A stretch of DNA of 64,000 nucleotides from Thalassotalea euphylliae (GTDB lineage: Bacteria > Pseudomonadota > Gammaproteobacteria > Enterobacterales > Alteromonadaceae): contig NZ_QUOT01000001.1 of assembly GCF_003390375.1 (NCBI RefSeq), positions 3,224,001 to 3,288,000 of the forward strand, given 5' to 3'. This document shows, piece after piece, positions 26,412 through 33,738 of this stretch. How positions within the stretch are numbered: position 1 is the first letter of the stretch; the number at the start of each line of letters is the position of its first letter. A program made the translations under genes and the position numbers. Below the pieces are notes generated by a model. It was not told the DNA's origin. It ran no database searches and worked only from the letters and a program-made list of their open reading frames with translations.

Positions 26412-27121
26412 TTTTTGCGTTGATAGTATTGACTGCGAATTTGCTTAAATTTTCCTTCGCGTTTTGCTTTTTCGATGACCTTTTCTAATTCATCTATGTG
26501 CTCGAAAAGATGTGATTTTTTGGAAATAATAAAATGCGAGCTGCTTTTTAATGACTTTGGTTGCCACCTCGATGGCACAATCGCATCGCTAAGTTTTCGT
26601 TCAGTCAGCACTTTATTCGTACTAAGTGCGGTATGGAAAAAGCCATCAATACGTTTTCGCTCAAGTAGCTGAACTTTTTGACTAAGTGATTTAACTCTCA
26701 CTTTGTTTGAATAATCTTCTTTTTCAAACATTAAATAGCTATTTGCCCCTTGGCTGAGCCCAATTATTGCGGCCTTTAGCTGTTCTGTATTAGCAATTTT
26801 ATCGCGATCTTCCGCGCTTACAAAGAGCATTTCCGTGACCGCAGTGTATGCTGGCATCAATGCTACTAGCGCAGGGTTATTATCTTTACCAAATATAATA
26901 ATATCGACATCTCCTTTTTCTAACTCTTTGACTCGACGGGCAAGCGGTAAAGGTTTGATGCGAATATTTTGGCTGAGCTCATCGGCCAGAAATTGAAAGT
27001 ACTTTGCGTGTAGCCCATTAGGAAAACCAGGTGATACAGAGGCAATGATAGTTTCTTTAGCCAACGAAGTTGCGCTAAATAGAAAAATACTCATTACCAA
27101 TGTATTAATGGAAATACGCAA
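26408..27121 (-). CDS. Periplasmic solute-binding family 3-like protein
   Basis: 237 residues with a signal peptide (cleavage after about residue 21, S-L-A|K-E) and the two-lobe arrangement of small type 3 solute-binding proteins; it has L-A-R-R-V-K-E-L-E-K-G-D-V-D near residue 60-73 and ends in a basic helix. No ABC transporter genes are adjacent, so it may be a stand-alone sensor or binding protein, as many such short family members are in Alteromonadales. The ligand cannot be told. The gene stops inside the T tract of the facing terminator. Confidence 0.72.
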   Translation of the reverse strand: MRISINTLVMSIFLFSATSLAKETIIASVSPGFPNGLHAKYFQFLADELSQNIRIKPLPLARRVKELEKGDVDIIIFGKDNNPALVALMPAYTAVTEMLFVSAEDRDKIANTEQLKAAIIGLSQGANSYLMFEKEDYSNKVRVKSLSQKVQLLERKRIDGFFHTALSTNKVLTERKLSDAIVPSRWQPKSLKSSSHFIISKKSHLFEHIDELEKVIEKAKREGKFKQIRSQYYQRKK

Positions 27122-27220
27122 ATTAGAAAACTCCTAAAGGTTAGTGCGCGTTAACAGTTTGTTAATGCAAATTACGGTCATTATAGCCTAACTTGATAAG
27201 CCTTTTTTAATCAGTCGAGC

Positions 27221-27589
27221 GTGTTACCGTATTCGCCAAAACCAGCGCAGGTGAATGCGATGTTCGAGGGTTTGTCTGCCACATTAAAAGTCATGGGCAT
27301 TGATAAAGATAGTGGAGAATCTTCTAAAAAAGAGTCAGTGCGCTATTTTGATAACACCAAGTCCGTACCAGTAAAACATGCAGGGCTATGGTTCCCGACA
27401 CACGCCAAAGGACGTTTTATTGAAAAAGGCGAGGTGCTAGGAGTACTTAAGGACTACTTTGGCAATGAGCTTGAGCAAGTAATAGCGCCAGTAAGTGGTT
27501 ATGGTATTTATGGCTTAAAAGGGCCTGCCATTAGAAAAGGCGATAGCGTAATGACGATTGCAATCCCAACGAATTCAATTAAAGAGTAA
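27221..27589 (+). pseudogene. Orphan C-terminal piece of an AstE/aspartoacylase-family protein
   Basis: At most 122 codons. The sequence V-K-H-A-G-L-W-F-P, G-R-F-I-E-K-G-E-V-L-G-V-L-K-D-Y-F-G and V-I-A-P-V-S-G-Y-G matches the C-terminal beta-barrel domain of the succinylglutamate desuccinylase/aspartoacylase family. The zinc-binding carboxypeptidase domain that should precede it is missing; an in-frame stop occurs at 27197-27199 and the upstream sequence is non-coding. The candidate starts are GTG at 27221 or ATG at 27260. Most likely a deletion remnant; a stand-alone domain is the other reading. A good terminator follows it. Confidence 0.6.
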
Positions 27590-27660
27590 TTATGCTCTTT
27601 AATCTCGTATTTAAGGCTATAAATTACAGCTGAAGCCACCAAGTTAAATTTGTTAAAAGT

Positions 27661-27686
27661 AGGCCGAGATATGAACTCGGCCTTTT
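27661..27686 (+). terminator. Terminator after the orphan AstE-like domain
   Basis: Arms AGGCCGAG / CTCGGCCT around ATATGAA with TTTT following. Confidence 0.75.
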
Positions 27687-27903
27687 AGTATTTCATTCAT
27701 GACAAGCGCTCTAACTGTAAATCTAGCCTTCTGGAAAATCCAATATTTTTTTAGGGGGCGTTCGCTGCTCGAATTCTTGTGATCTTTAACCAAATCTCTA
27801 AGCAAGTAAATGTTATGTCTGTAAGCTGAGTTATGTCGCATTGGAATAACGTAACAAGAGTTTGCAAAATTGTTAATTTTCTGTAACTAATTAATGGTTG
27901 TGA

Positions 27904-27931
27904 TTGCACTGCAGGTTCACTGCTTTATAAT
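27904..27931 (+). promoter_or_regulatory. Sigma70-type promoter of the chemoreceptor gene
   Basis: TTGCAC (27904-27909) and a perfect TATAAT (27926-27931) spaced by 16 bases. It is a housekeeping-type promoter; I see no good sigma28 site before this gene. Confidence 0.7.
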
Positions 27932-28103
27932 GCGCGCGAAATTCATCAGAACAGTTTAAAAAATGTTCGCTTGGCTCATAGAAGTAGCTGGCTTAATGCA
28001 CTTACGCTTTCGGTTTCCGATCGGTAGACCAAGAAAACTGTTCACTTAAATCACTCATATTGGCACTAGCCACAAGCCCATTTAAAAACGTAATAGGGAA
28101 TCA

Positions 28104-30020
28104 ATGAAACTTGATATTCGTTCTAAAGTTGTTGCTGCGTCAGCAATCGTAATTGTTTTAGCCATTGCGCTTGTTAGTACTTTTAGCATTATTAACACGC
28201 GAGATATTGTGCTGTCTAACACAGTAGACAAGCAAATGCCTGCGGTAATGGGGGAGGTAGCCAACAGTATCAATACTGACTTACAGCGCCCAATTGCTGT
28301 TTCTCGCGTGTTGGCAACAAATCCAGATTACAAACAATTTTTAGCGAGCGGTGAGCAAGACAGTGCTAAGTTGTCTAACTACCTAAAAGCGATTAAAGAA
28401 GAGTTTAATGCAACCTCTTCATTCTATATTTCAGACATTACGGGCAACTATTACACAACAGATGGCATTTTAACGAAAGTTACCTCCAATGATCCTGGCT
28501 TCTCTTGGTTCTATGATTTTAAAGCAAGTGGTAAGCCCTTTGCTGTGGTCATTAATATTGACGAAGCGAATGGCAAAATGACCTTGTTTGTAAACTACCG
28601 TGTTGAAATTGATGGTCAGTTTAAAGCGCTTGCAGGTGTCGGTTTTGCTGTCGATAGTATGGCTGAGCTTATTAAACAATATAAAATTGGCGAAAAGGGC
28701 ATCGTTTTTTTGGTTGACGAAGACGGTAAGATCGCTGCGCACCCAGATTCCGACAAGGTTGGCCAAAATTATTTCTCGCACATTGGCGCAGACAAATCGG
28801 CACTTCTTACGAAACAGGCATTTGCCAGTTATGAACTAAGCAATGCTGAACACCATAGTTTATTAGCCAGCAGCTACTTGGCTGATCTTGGCTGGTATAT
28901 TGTTGCTGACGTGCCTTACGACGACGTTTTCGGGCAACTTGATAGCCTAACCTACTCGCTTGTTTTACTCGGCGTTATTATCGCTGTGGTATTTCTAGTA
29001 TTTGTTACGCTAGTAATCACGCGCCTTATTTCACCGTTTAGCGACATGACCAAATTACTAGAGCAAATTGGCCAAGGTGGTGGTGATTTAACGATTCGCT
29101 TAGACGAGTCTAGAACTGATGAAGTTGGTCGAATGGCACGCGGCTACAACAACTTTGTTGAGCATCTAGCTGATATTTTACGTCAAGTTTCTCGTGCAGC
29201 GGATGAATTACAAAGCTCTGTTAGTCATGTAGATGCTAAAACCTCTGAGATGACTGATGAGCTTTCAGTGCAAACACAAAACACCGAGCAAGTGGCTACG
29301 GCAATTGATGAAATGGGGGTTACCGCAAGAGAAATTGCCAATAATGCCCAGTCAGCTGCTGATTACTCAAAAGCCGCTGAGGATTTAGCGAATCAAGGTA
29401 CAGAGTCAGTGGTAGAAACTTTAGCGACAGTGAATAGTACAACCTCACAATTAGCAGAAACTACCGACTTAGTTAATCAGTTATCCGATAACACTGAGTC
29501 AATTGACGCTATTTTGGAAGTGATTCGTTCGGTATCAGAGCAAACTAACTTGTTAGCGTTAAACGCGGCGATTGAGGCAGCCCGAGCTGGTGAGCATGGT
29601 CGAGGCTTTGCCGTGGTTGCGGATGAAGTGCGCAGTCTTGCGTCTCGCAGTCATCAGTCGGCAGAAGAAATTAAAACGACCATTGAGTCATTTAAAGAGC
29701 AAACCCAAGTGGTGGTCGACTCTATCGCGCAATCAGTTGAATTGAGTAATTCGAGCTTGGCACAAGCGACTAAGTCAGGTGAGCACTTGGAAGAAATTGT
29801 TGGCAATATGGCGCAAGTCAATGAGATGAACTTCCAAATAGCTTCAGCAACAGAAGAGCAGTCTAATGTGGTAGGTGAAATTACGCCGCACGTAGCAGCC
29901 ATTGCGGAAGTCGCGCAGCATAATTCGTCTAACCTCAATGAAATGGCAGATGACAGTCAGCAATTAAACGAAATGGCGAGAAGCCTAAACAAATTAGTTG
30001 CTAACTTTACCTTGGATTAG
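28104..30020 (+). CDS. Methyl-accepting chemotaxis protein with dCache sensor
   Basis: 638 residues. Membrane helix 1 at about 9-30, a large periplasmic sensor of double-Cache type (about 35-275), helix 2 at about 284-308, a HAMP domain, then the long signalling coiled coil. The kinase-control tip EQTNLLALNAAIEAARAGEH and GRGFAVVADEVRSLA is intact (about residues 475-507), so it should work through CheA/CheW. No C-terminal CheR/CheB tether pentapeptide is seen. The ligand is unknown. It stands alone, without other che genes nearby. Confidence 0.95.
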   Translation: MKLDIRSKVVAASAIVIVLAIALVSTFSIINTRDIVLSNTVDKQMPAVMGEVANSINTDLQRPIAVSRVLATNPDYKQFLASGEQDSAKLSNYLKAIKEEFNATSSFYISDITGNYYTTDGILTKVTSNDPGFSWFYDFKASGKPFAVVINIDEANGKMTLFVNYRVEIDGQFKALAGVGFAVDSMAELIKQYKIGEKGIVFLVDEDGKIAAHPDSDKVGQNYFSHIGADKSALLTKQAFASYELSNAEHHSLLASSYLADLGWYIVADVPYDDVFGQLDSLTYSLVLLGVIIAVVFLVFVTLVITRLISPFSDMTKLLEQIGQGGGDLTIRLDESRTDEVGRMARGYNNFVEHLADILRQVSRAADELQSSVSHVDAKTSEMTDELSVQTQNTEQVATAIDEMGVTAREIANNAQSAADYSKAAEDLANQGTESVVETLATVNSTTSQLAETTDLVNQLSDNTESIDAILEVIRSVSEQTNLLALNAAIEAARAGEHGRGFAVVADEVRSLASRSHQSAEEIKTTIESFKEQTQVVVDSIAQSVELSNSSLAQATKSGEHLEEIVGNMAQVNEMNFQIASATEEQSNVVGEITPHVAAIAEVAQHNSSNLNEMADDSQQLNEMARSLNKLVANFTLD

Positions 30021-30062
30021 CTGAATTAGGATTAGTTAAGCTCAAAATATCTGCTGTTTGTT

Positions 30063-30097
30063 AACACAAGCTAAGTCGCTACTTGGCTTGTGTTTAA
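30063..30097 (+). terminator. Terminator of the chemoreceptor gene
   Basis: 14-pair stem (AACACAAGCTAAGT with ACTTGGCTTGTGTT, one G-U pair) around CGCT, followed by a short T stretch. Confidence 0.7.
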
Positions 30098-30123
30098 CTT
30101 GTCTAATATCTATTTTTAGTGCG

Positions 30124-31311
30124 TTAGCCTTGCAGCATTAAAAACTCGACAATTTTATTCATTTCTAAATTAAAATCATCTGCTCGCACACTTTTAATCA
30201 CAATACCTTCAGTGCTCGATAAATCAATATCTTCAGCCATGGTGTAGTGGCGGTGATCAATGTCGTAAAACGAACGAACTTTTGGGCGGGTTGGGTCATC
30301 GGTTCTTGCTTCAACAATGGCTAAGCGATTGGCGTTTAGTTCGACCAAAGAGCCTATTGGGTAAACCCCCATGCAGCGGATAAATTGATCAACCAGAATT
30401 TGATCAAGCTCACCATCTTTAGCAAGCTTTCTTAAAATATTAAATGCTTTAATATGGCAGTAGCCTGCTTTGTAGACTCGGTTAGCAGTAAGCGCATCGA
30501 AAATATCACAAATAGTGATCATCCTGCCGTACATTGAAATATCATCAGCCGCCAACTGGTATGGATAGCCTGAGCCATTGAGCTTTTCATGATGAAGGGC
30601 AGCGACCTCCATACTCAAATCTGAAATACCAGCAATGTTATTAATGATATCAATTGAATGTTGAACATGGGTTTGCATTACCGCAAACTCCTCAGGTGTT
30701 AATTTGGCAGGTTTATTAAGAATTTCGTCAGGTATTTTAACTTTGCCAACATCATGTAAAAAAGCGCCGATAGCAACCTCTTTGGCTAAACGCTTTTCAA
30801 TGCCTAAATGGCGGCAAAATATGCTCATCAATATAGATACAGAAACTGCATGTTCCAGCAGGTAGTCATCTTTAATGCGGATATTAAGCACACAGGCTAA
30901 TGCGTCTGGGTTTTTAAATACCGCTTCCACAGCATCATCAGTAACTTCTTTTACAGGCACGATGTCAACATCAATGTCATTCATGATATTGCGCAACAGT
31001 TGACGTTGAATGCTTTTTGAGTGGGAAAACAGGGCTTTTGCCTGGCTGATTTCGAAGGCCAATGGTTCTACATAAGTGTCAGTTTGCTCAGGACGAGTAA
31101 ACTGAATGTCGCCATTGTCTGAATTTTTGATAACTAGTGACTTGCTAGTGTCAATTAGAACACTCGAAACGCCGTGATTAGCGAGATTATCAATAATCGC
31201 TTGCGATTTAACATGGCCTGGACCTTTTAGTTGATAGGTGCCCGTTTGTTCAACAATATCAACAATATATTGGCCCAATTTTATTTTGGTTATCCCTACT
31301 TCAATAATCAT
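30124..31311 (-). CDS. HD-GYP c-di-GMP phosphodiesterase
   Basis: 395 residues: an N-terminal DUF3391 domain (about 5-130) and a C-terminal HD-GYP domain. Catalytic motifs are intact: His186-Asp187 in FLHDVGK, His240-His241-Glu242, and Gly-Tyr-Pro at 248-250. HD-GYP enzymes linearise c-di-GMP to pGpG or GMP and lower biofilm signalling. The segment between HHE and GYP reads KLNGS instead of the common RxDGx, a mild variation. Neighbour of a GGDEF cyclase on the same strand but 260 bases apart, so perhaps separately transcribed. Confidence 0.93.
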   Translation of the reverse strand: MIIEVGITKIKLGQYIVDIVEQTGTYQLKGPGHVKSQAIIDNLANHGVSSVLIDTSKSLVIKNSDNGDIQFTRPEQTDTYVEPLAFEISQAKALFSHSKSIQRQLLRNIMNDIDVDIVPVKEVTDDAVEAVFKNPDALACVLNIRIKDDYLLEHAVSVSILMSIFCRHLGIEKRLAKEVAIGAFLHDVGKVKIPDEILNKPAKLTPEEFAVMQTHVQHSIDIINNIAGISDLSMEVAALHHEKLNGSGYPYQLAADDISMYGRMITICDIFDALTANRVYKAGYCHIKAFNILRKLAKDGELDQILVDQFIRCMGVYPIGSLVELNANRLAIVEARTDDPTRPKVRSFYDIDHRHYTMAEDIDLSSTEGIVIKSVRADDFNLEMNKIVEFLMLQG

Positions 31312-31514
31312 TTACTGCCATTCCGTTTCTTCTATTTAATCAAACAATCGAGCAAGGGTAACGAGCCAAGTAACCTGCCAGTGGTGTTAATGCTAAGTGT
31401 AGACGTCTAAGGGGGCTTTGCAATTTTATAAGGTGGCCTAATCATCAGTGATTGTGATCAGTATCAAGCCAGTGATGTGCGTGAAAAAAGCAAGTGCTAA
31501 TGTAGGACTAGCCT

Positions 31515-31547
31515 ATTAGCGCTGGGCTACCCATTAGCGCAGGGCTA
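31515..31547. repeat. Short tandem repeat, period 18
   Basis: ATTAGCGCTGGGCTA (31515-31529) and ATTAGCGCAGGGCTA (31533-31547). It lies between the HD-GYP gene and the stop of the GGDEF gene; no terminator is obvious there. Confidence 0.75.
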
Positions 31548-31575
31548 AGCTATGTAATTGTTTGAAAGATAAGAA

Positions 31576-32589
31576 TTAAGAGTGAGTCGGGTGTGTTGCT
31601 TTATGGCGATATTGGGCTTGGTCTGCCAGTTTAAGTAGGTCGTCCATTGTTTGTTTGCCATTACTTTGAACTGCGCCACAACTAATTGTGACTGGCAGTA
31701 ATTTGTCTTGGTAGCGCATTTGATGGTTCGCGAAGAAACTGACTAGCCGTTGTGCAACTTGGTCGGCTTCGTGTTGGCGTTGGTTGGCAAGAGTAATGAC
31801 AAATTCATCGCCAGCATATCTAAAGCAATGGTCAGTATCGCGAATCAGTTCTTTAATTTGGCTAGCAACATAAACCAGCACTTTGTCACCACAATCGTGG
31901 CCATAAGTATCATTGATTTGCTTAAATTTATTACAGTCAATAAATAGCAGTGAAAATGGCGTGCTGTAGCGCTTTTGGCGGCTTAACTCTTCGGTAATAG
32001 TCACTTCCATTAAGCGACGATTGGCAACGCCGGTTAGGCGATCATAATTCGCCATATATTCGAGTTGTTCACGAATCAGCACATTAGATAAACAAAGACT
32101 GACTTTAACTGCTAGCTGCTCAAGGTGGATTGTACCTAAGTCCGGTGCAAACCGGCCGCTGCTGCGATCGGTTAACAGCAAACTACCAAACAGCTTTCCT
32201 TCTAATTTTACCGGAATAAAAGCGGCAGATTTTGCCCCTTCGAACAAACTCGTTGGTAAAATACAGTCAAGTTCTGCCAGTTGATTGGTTAGCAATGGTT
32301 TTTCGTCGCCATGGAATAACGCTAGTCGTTCGGCACTAATTTGACGGGTATGTTGCGTGTGCCAATCGGTTTGAGCCACTTGGCTTAACATATAGCTGAG
32401 CGGTGGAGGGTCAATCAGCAGTAGGTGAATATCATGCAGTTGGAACTTGTTTTTTATCAATGTCAGTAGCGTTTGCAATAACTCTTTGCTTGATGAGCAG
32501 CTAAGAATTTCTGTTTCAATTTCAAACAGTTTTTTAGCGATTGCTTCATTCGTTCTGGAGTTTTCAATTAACTGCTGTATTGATGACAT
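31576..32589 (-). CDS. Diguanylate cyclase with N-terminal GAF/DUF484-like sensor
   Basis: 337 residues. Residues about 25-172 form a soluble GAF/DUF484-like domain; the GGDEF domain (about 180-337) has the signature AGDEF at 259-263 and an inhibitory site RDTD at 250-253, five residues before it. AGDEF is a variant known from active cyclases, and DRLTGVANRR and FIDCNKFKQINDTYGHDCGD are normal. It should make c-di-GMP in the cytoplasm with product feedback. No membrane helix. Divergent from motX. Confidence 0.88.
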   Translation of the reverse strand: MSSIQQLIENSRTNEAIAKKLFEIETEILSCSSSKELLQTLLTLIKNKFQLHDIHLLLIDPPPLSYMLSQVAQTDWHTQHTRQISAERLALFHGDEKPLLTNQLAELDCILPTSLFEGAKSAAFIPVKLEGKLFGSLLLTDRSSGRFAPDLGTIHLEQLAVKVSLCLSNVLIREQLEYMANYDRLTGVANRRLMEVTITEELSRQKRYSTPFSLLFIDCNKFKQINDTYGHDCGDKVLVYVASQIKELIRDTDHCFRYAGDEFVITLANQRQHEADQVAQRLVSFFANHQMRYQDKLLPVTISCGAVQSNGKQTMDDLLKLADQAQYRHKATHPTHS

Positions 32590-32843
32590 AGATGTCCACT
32601 CGACTATTTTTCTACTCTGTAATTGTTAAGAATTCTTGCGCATGAGGCAAGCGAAAAATTATCAGAAATTGGTATTTGTGACACTGGTATCTAAATTGCT
32701 TTATCTAGCCTATCAGTTGAGTTTCACAGTATTGTTCGCCATGTTTTTGGCGCGGCTAGTGCCGCAAATTAGGGTAGTGATTTATTGATACGTTGCGTAT
32801 TTCTGCCCAGCATTGCCTTTGCAGACTATGAATTGGCAATGGC

Positions 32844-32870
32844 TAAGACTTTACTTATTGCTGCCGATAA
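32844..32870 (+). promoter_or_regulatory. Sigma28 (FliA) promoter of motX
   Basis: TAAGACTT (32844-32851), 11 bases, then GCCGATAA (32863-32870), a perfect flagellar -10 box and a 6/8 match in the -35 box to the enterobacterial consensus TAAAGTTT-N11-GCCGATAA. It lies about 160 bases before motX. motX of Vibrio is known to be in the late flagellar class. Confidence 0.78.
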
Positions 32871-32878
32871 CGGAAGTT

Positions 32879-32902
32879 AATACTGCAATACTTTGCAGTA
32901 TT
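32879..32902. promoter_or_regulatory. 24-base palindrome at the motX transcript start
   Basis: Arms AATACTGCAA and TTGCAGTATT, a perfect 10-base inverted repeat around TACT. It begins about nine bases after the sigma28 -10 box, that is, at or just after the expected transcription start. No T run follows, so it is not a normal terminator. It might be an operator or a 5' RNA hairpin. Confidence 0.6.
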
Positions 32903-33028
32903 GGCAGGGCTACTGGTTATACGGCATGCGTAAACATATGTAAACCAAGTGGGGTGGGCAACTGATTAATATTCGGTAGTGTATCTCCGACTAATAATTT
33001 AAATGGTAAGTAGGTTGGTTTTTTGACA

Positions 33029-33652
33029 ATGCGAGTTTGTTTTATTCTATTTATTGTGGCGCTATCTTGGTTATTTGCGTTGCCAAGCAAGGCACAGAGC
33101 TTTGAAGCGGTACAAATTTATACCGACAATCAATTACTTGATTTAATCAAAGAAAATAAACATTTGAGTCAAGTGGTGTTAGATGAGTGCCAGCTTGTGC
33201 AAGATATTGAAGCACGTGCTGTGAAGGCAAAACTACCATCGTATCAATTTTTATGGGGCGATATGCTGGCCTTTGGCGTTTGCATTGAAAAAGATATTGA
33301 ACTTGGTCTTTACTACATGCAGCTATCTGCCGATCAAGGGCTGCCTGAAGGGTTAGAGCAGCTTGGCCGTTATCACCATGTAGGAAAGTTTATGCAGCCT
33401 GACTTAAACAAAGCCATTATGTATTTAAAAGCGGCTTCTGCATCGAACAATTTAAAAGCGCAATTGCGCCTAGCCGATATTTACAATCAAGGTCATGGCA
33501 GCCCGCTAGACTTTCCAGAGCTTTACTCACAGTTACATTACGCGGTAACTGATGATAAAAAGGTGCATAAGCGCATTAGTATGTCATTAGCGAAACTTGC
33601 GAATAAAATGCCAGAACATATTGTCGCCAAAGCTAAACGAATAAAATACTAG
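33029..33652 (+). CDS. motX: Sodium-driven polar flagellar motor protein MotX
   Basis: T-ring protein that, with MotY, holds PomA/PomB stators in Na+-driven polar flagella. 207 residues from the ATG at 33029: signal peptide ending S-K-A|Q (about 21), then a SEL1-repeat domain with the features of Vibrio MotX as I know it: CQLVQDIEARA, PSYQFLWGDMLAFGVC, LEQLGRYHHVGK, and the end MPEHIVAKAKR. A TTG two codons upstream is the other possible start. A sigma28 promoter precedes it, which fits. It lies directly before rnr. Confidence 0.9.
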   Translation: MRVCFILFIVALSWLFALPSKAQSFEAVQIYTDNQLLDLIKENKHLSQVVLDECQLVQDIEARAVKAKLPSYQFLWGDMLAFGVCIEKDIELGLYYMQLSADQGLPEGLEQLGRYHHVGKFMQPDLNKAIMYLKAASASNNLKAQLRLADIYNQGHGSPLDFPELYSQLHYAVTDDKKVHKRISMSLAKLANKMPEHIVAKAKRIKY

Positions 33653-33738
33653 CTTTTAGTTTTCACAAAATAAGCTAAATAGCTCACTAGAAGTGTTCAA
33701 CACAGGTTATACTACAAAAAAAATCCTGAGCATTTCAT

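Larger units (their letters stand above)
27590..28103. other. Gap between the orphan domain and the chemoreceptor gene
   Basis: 514 bases. It holds the terminator of the preceding unit and, from 27904, the promoter of the chemoreceptor gene with an untranslated leader of about 165 bases. The leader can fold locally but I recognise no riboswitch consensus, including that of the c-di-GMP-I (GEMM) class. Confidence 0.5.
32590..33028. other. Divergent region between the cyclase gene and motX
   Basis: 439 bases without a gene. It holds a sigma28-type promoter and a 24-base palindrome, both pointing to motX and listed separately. The rest shows nothing I can name. Confidence 0.55.

Noticed and set aside
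27653..27841. 62-codon minus-strand frame in the gap before the chemoreceptor gene
   Set aside because: Its end is the reverse of the terminator hairpin at 27661-27686; no ribosome site and no family likeness.
27932..28103. c-di-GMP riboswitch in the chemoreceptor leader
   Set aside because: The conserved GEMM sequence blocks are not present in the right order.
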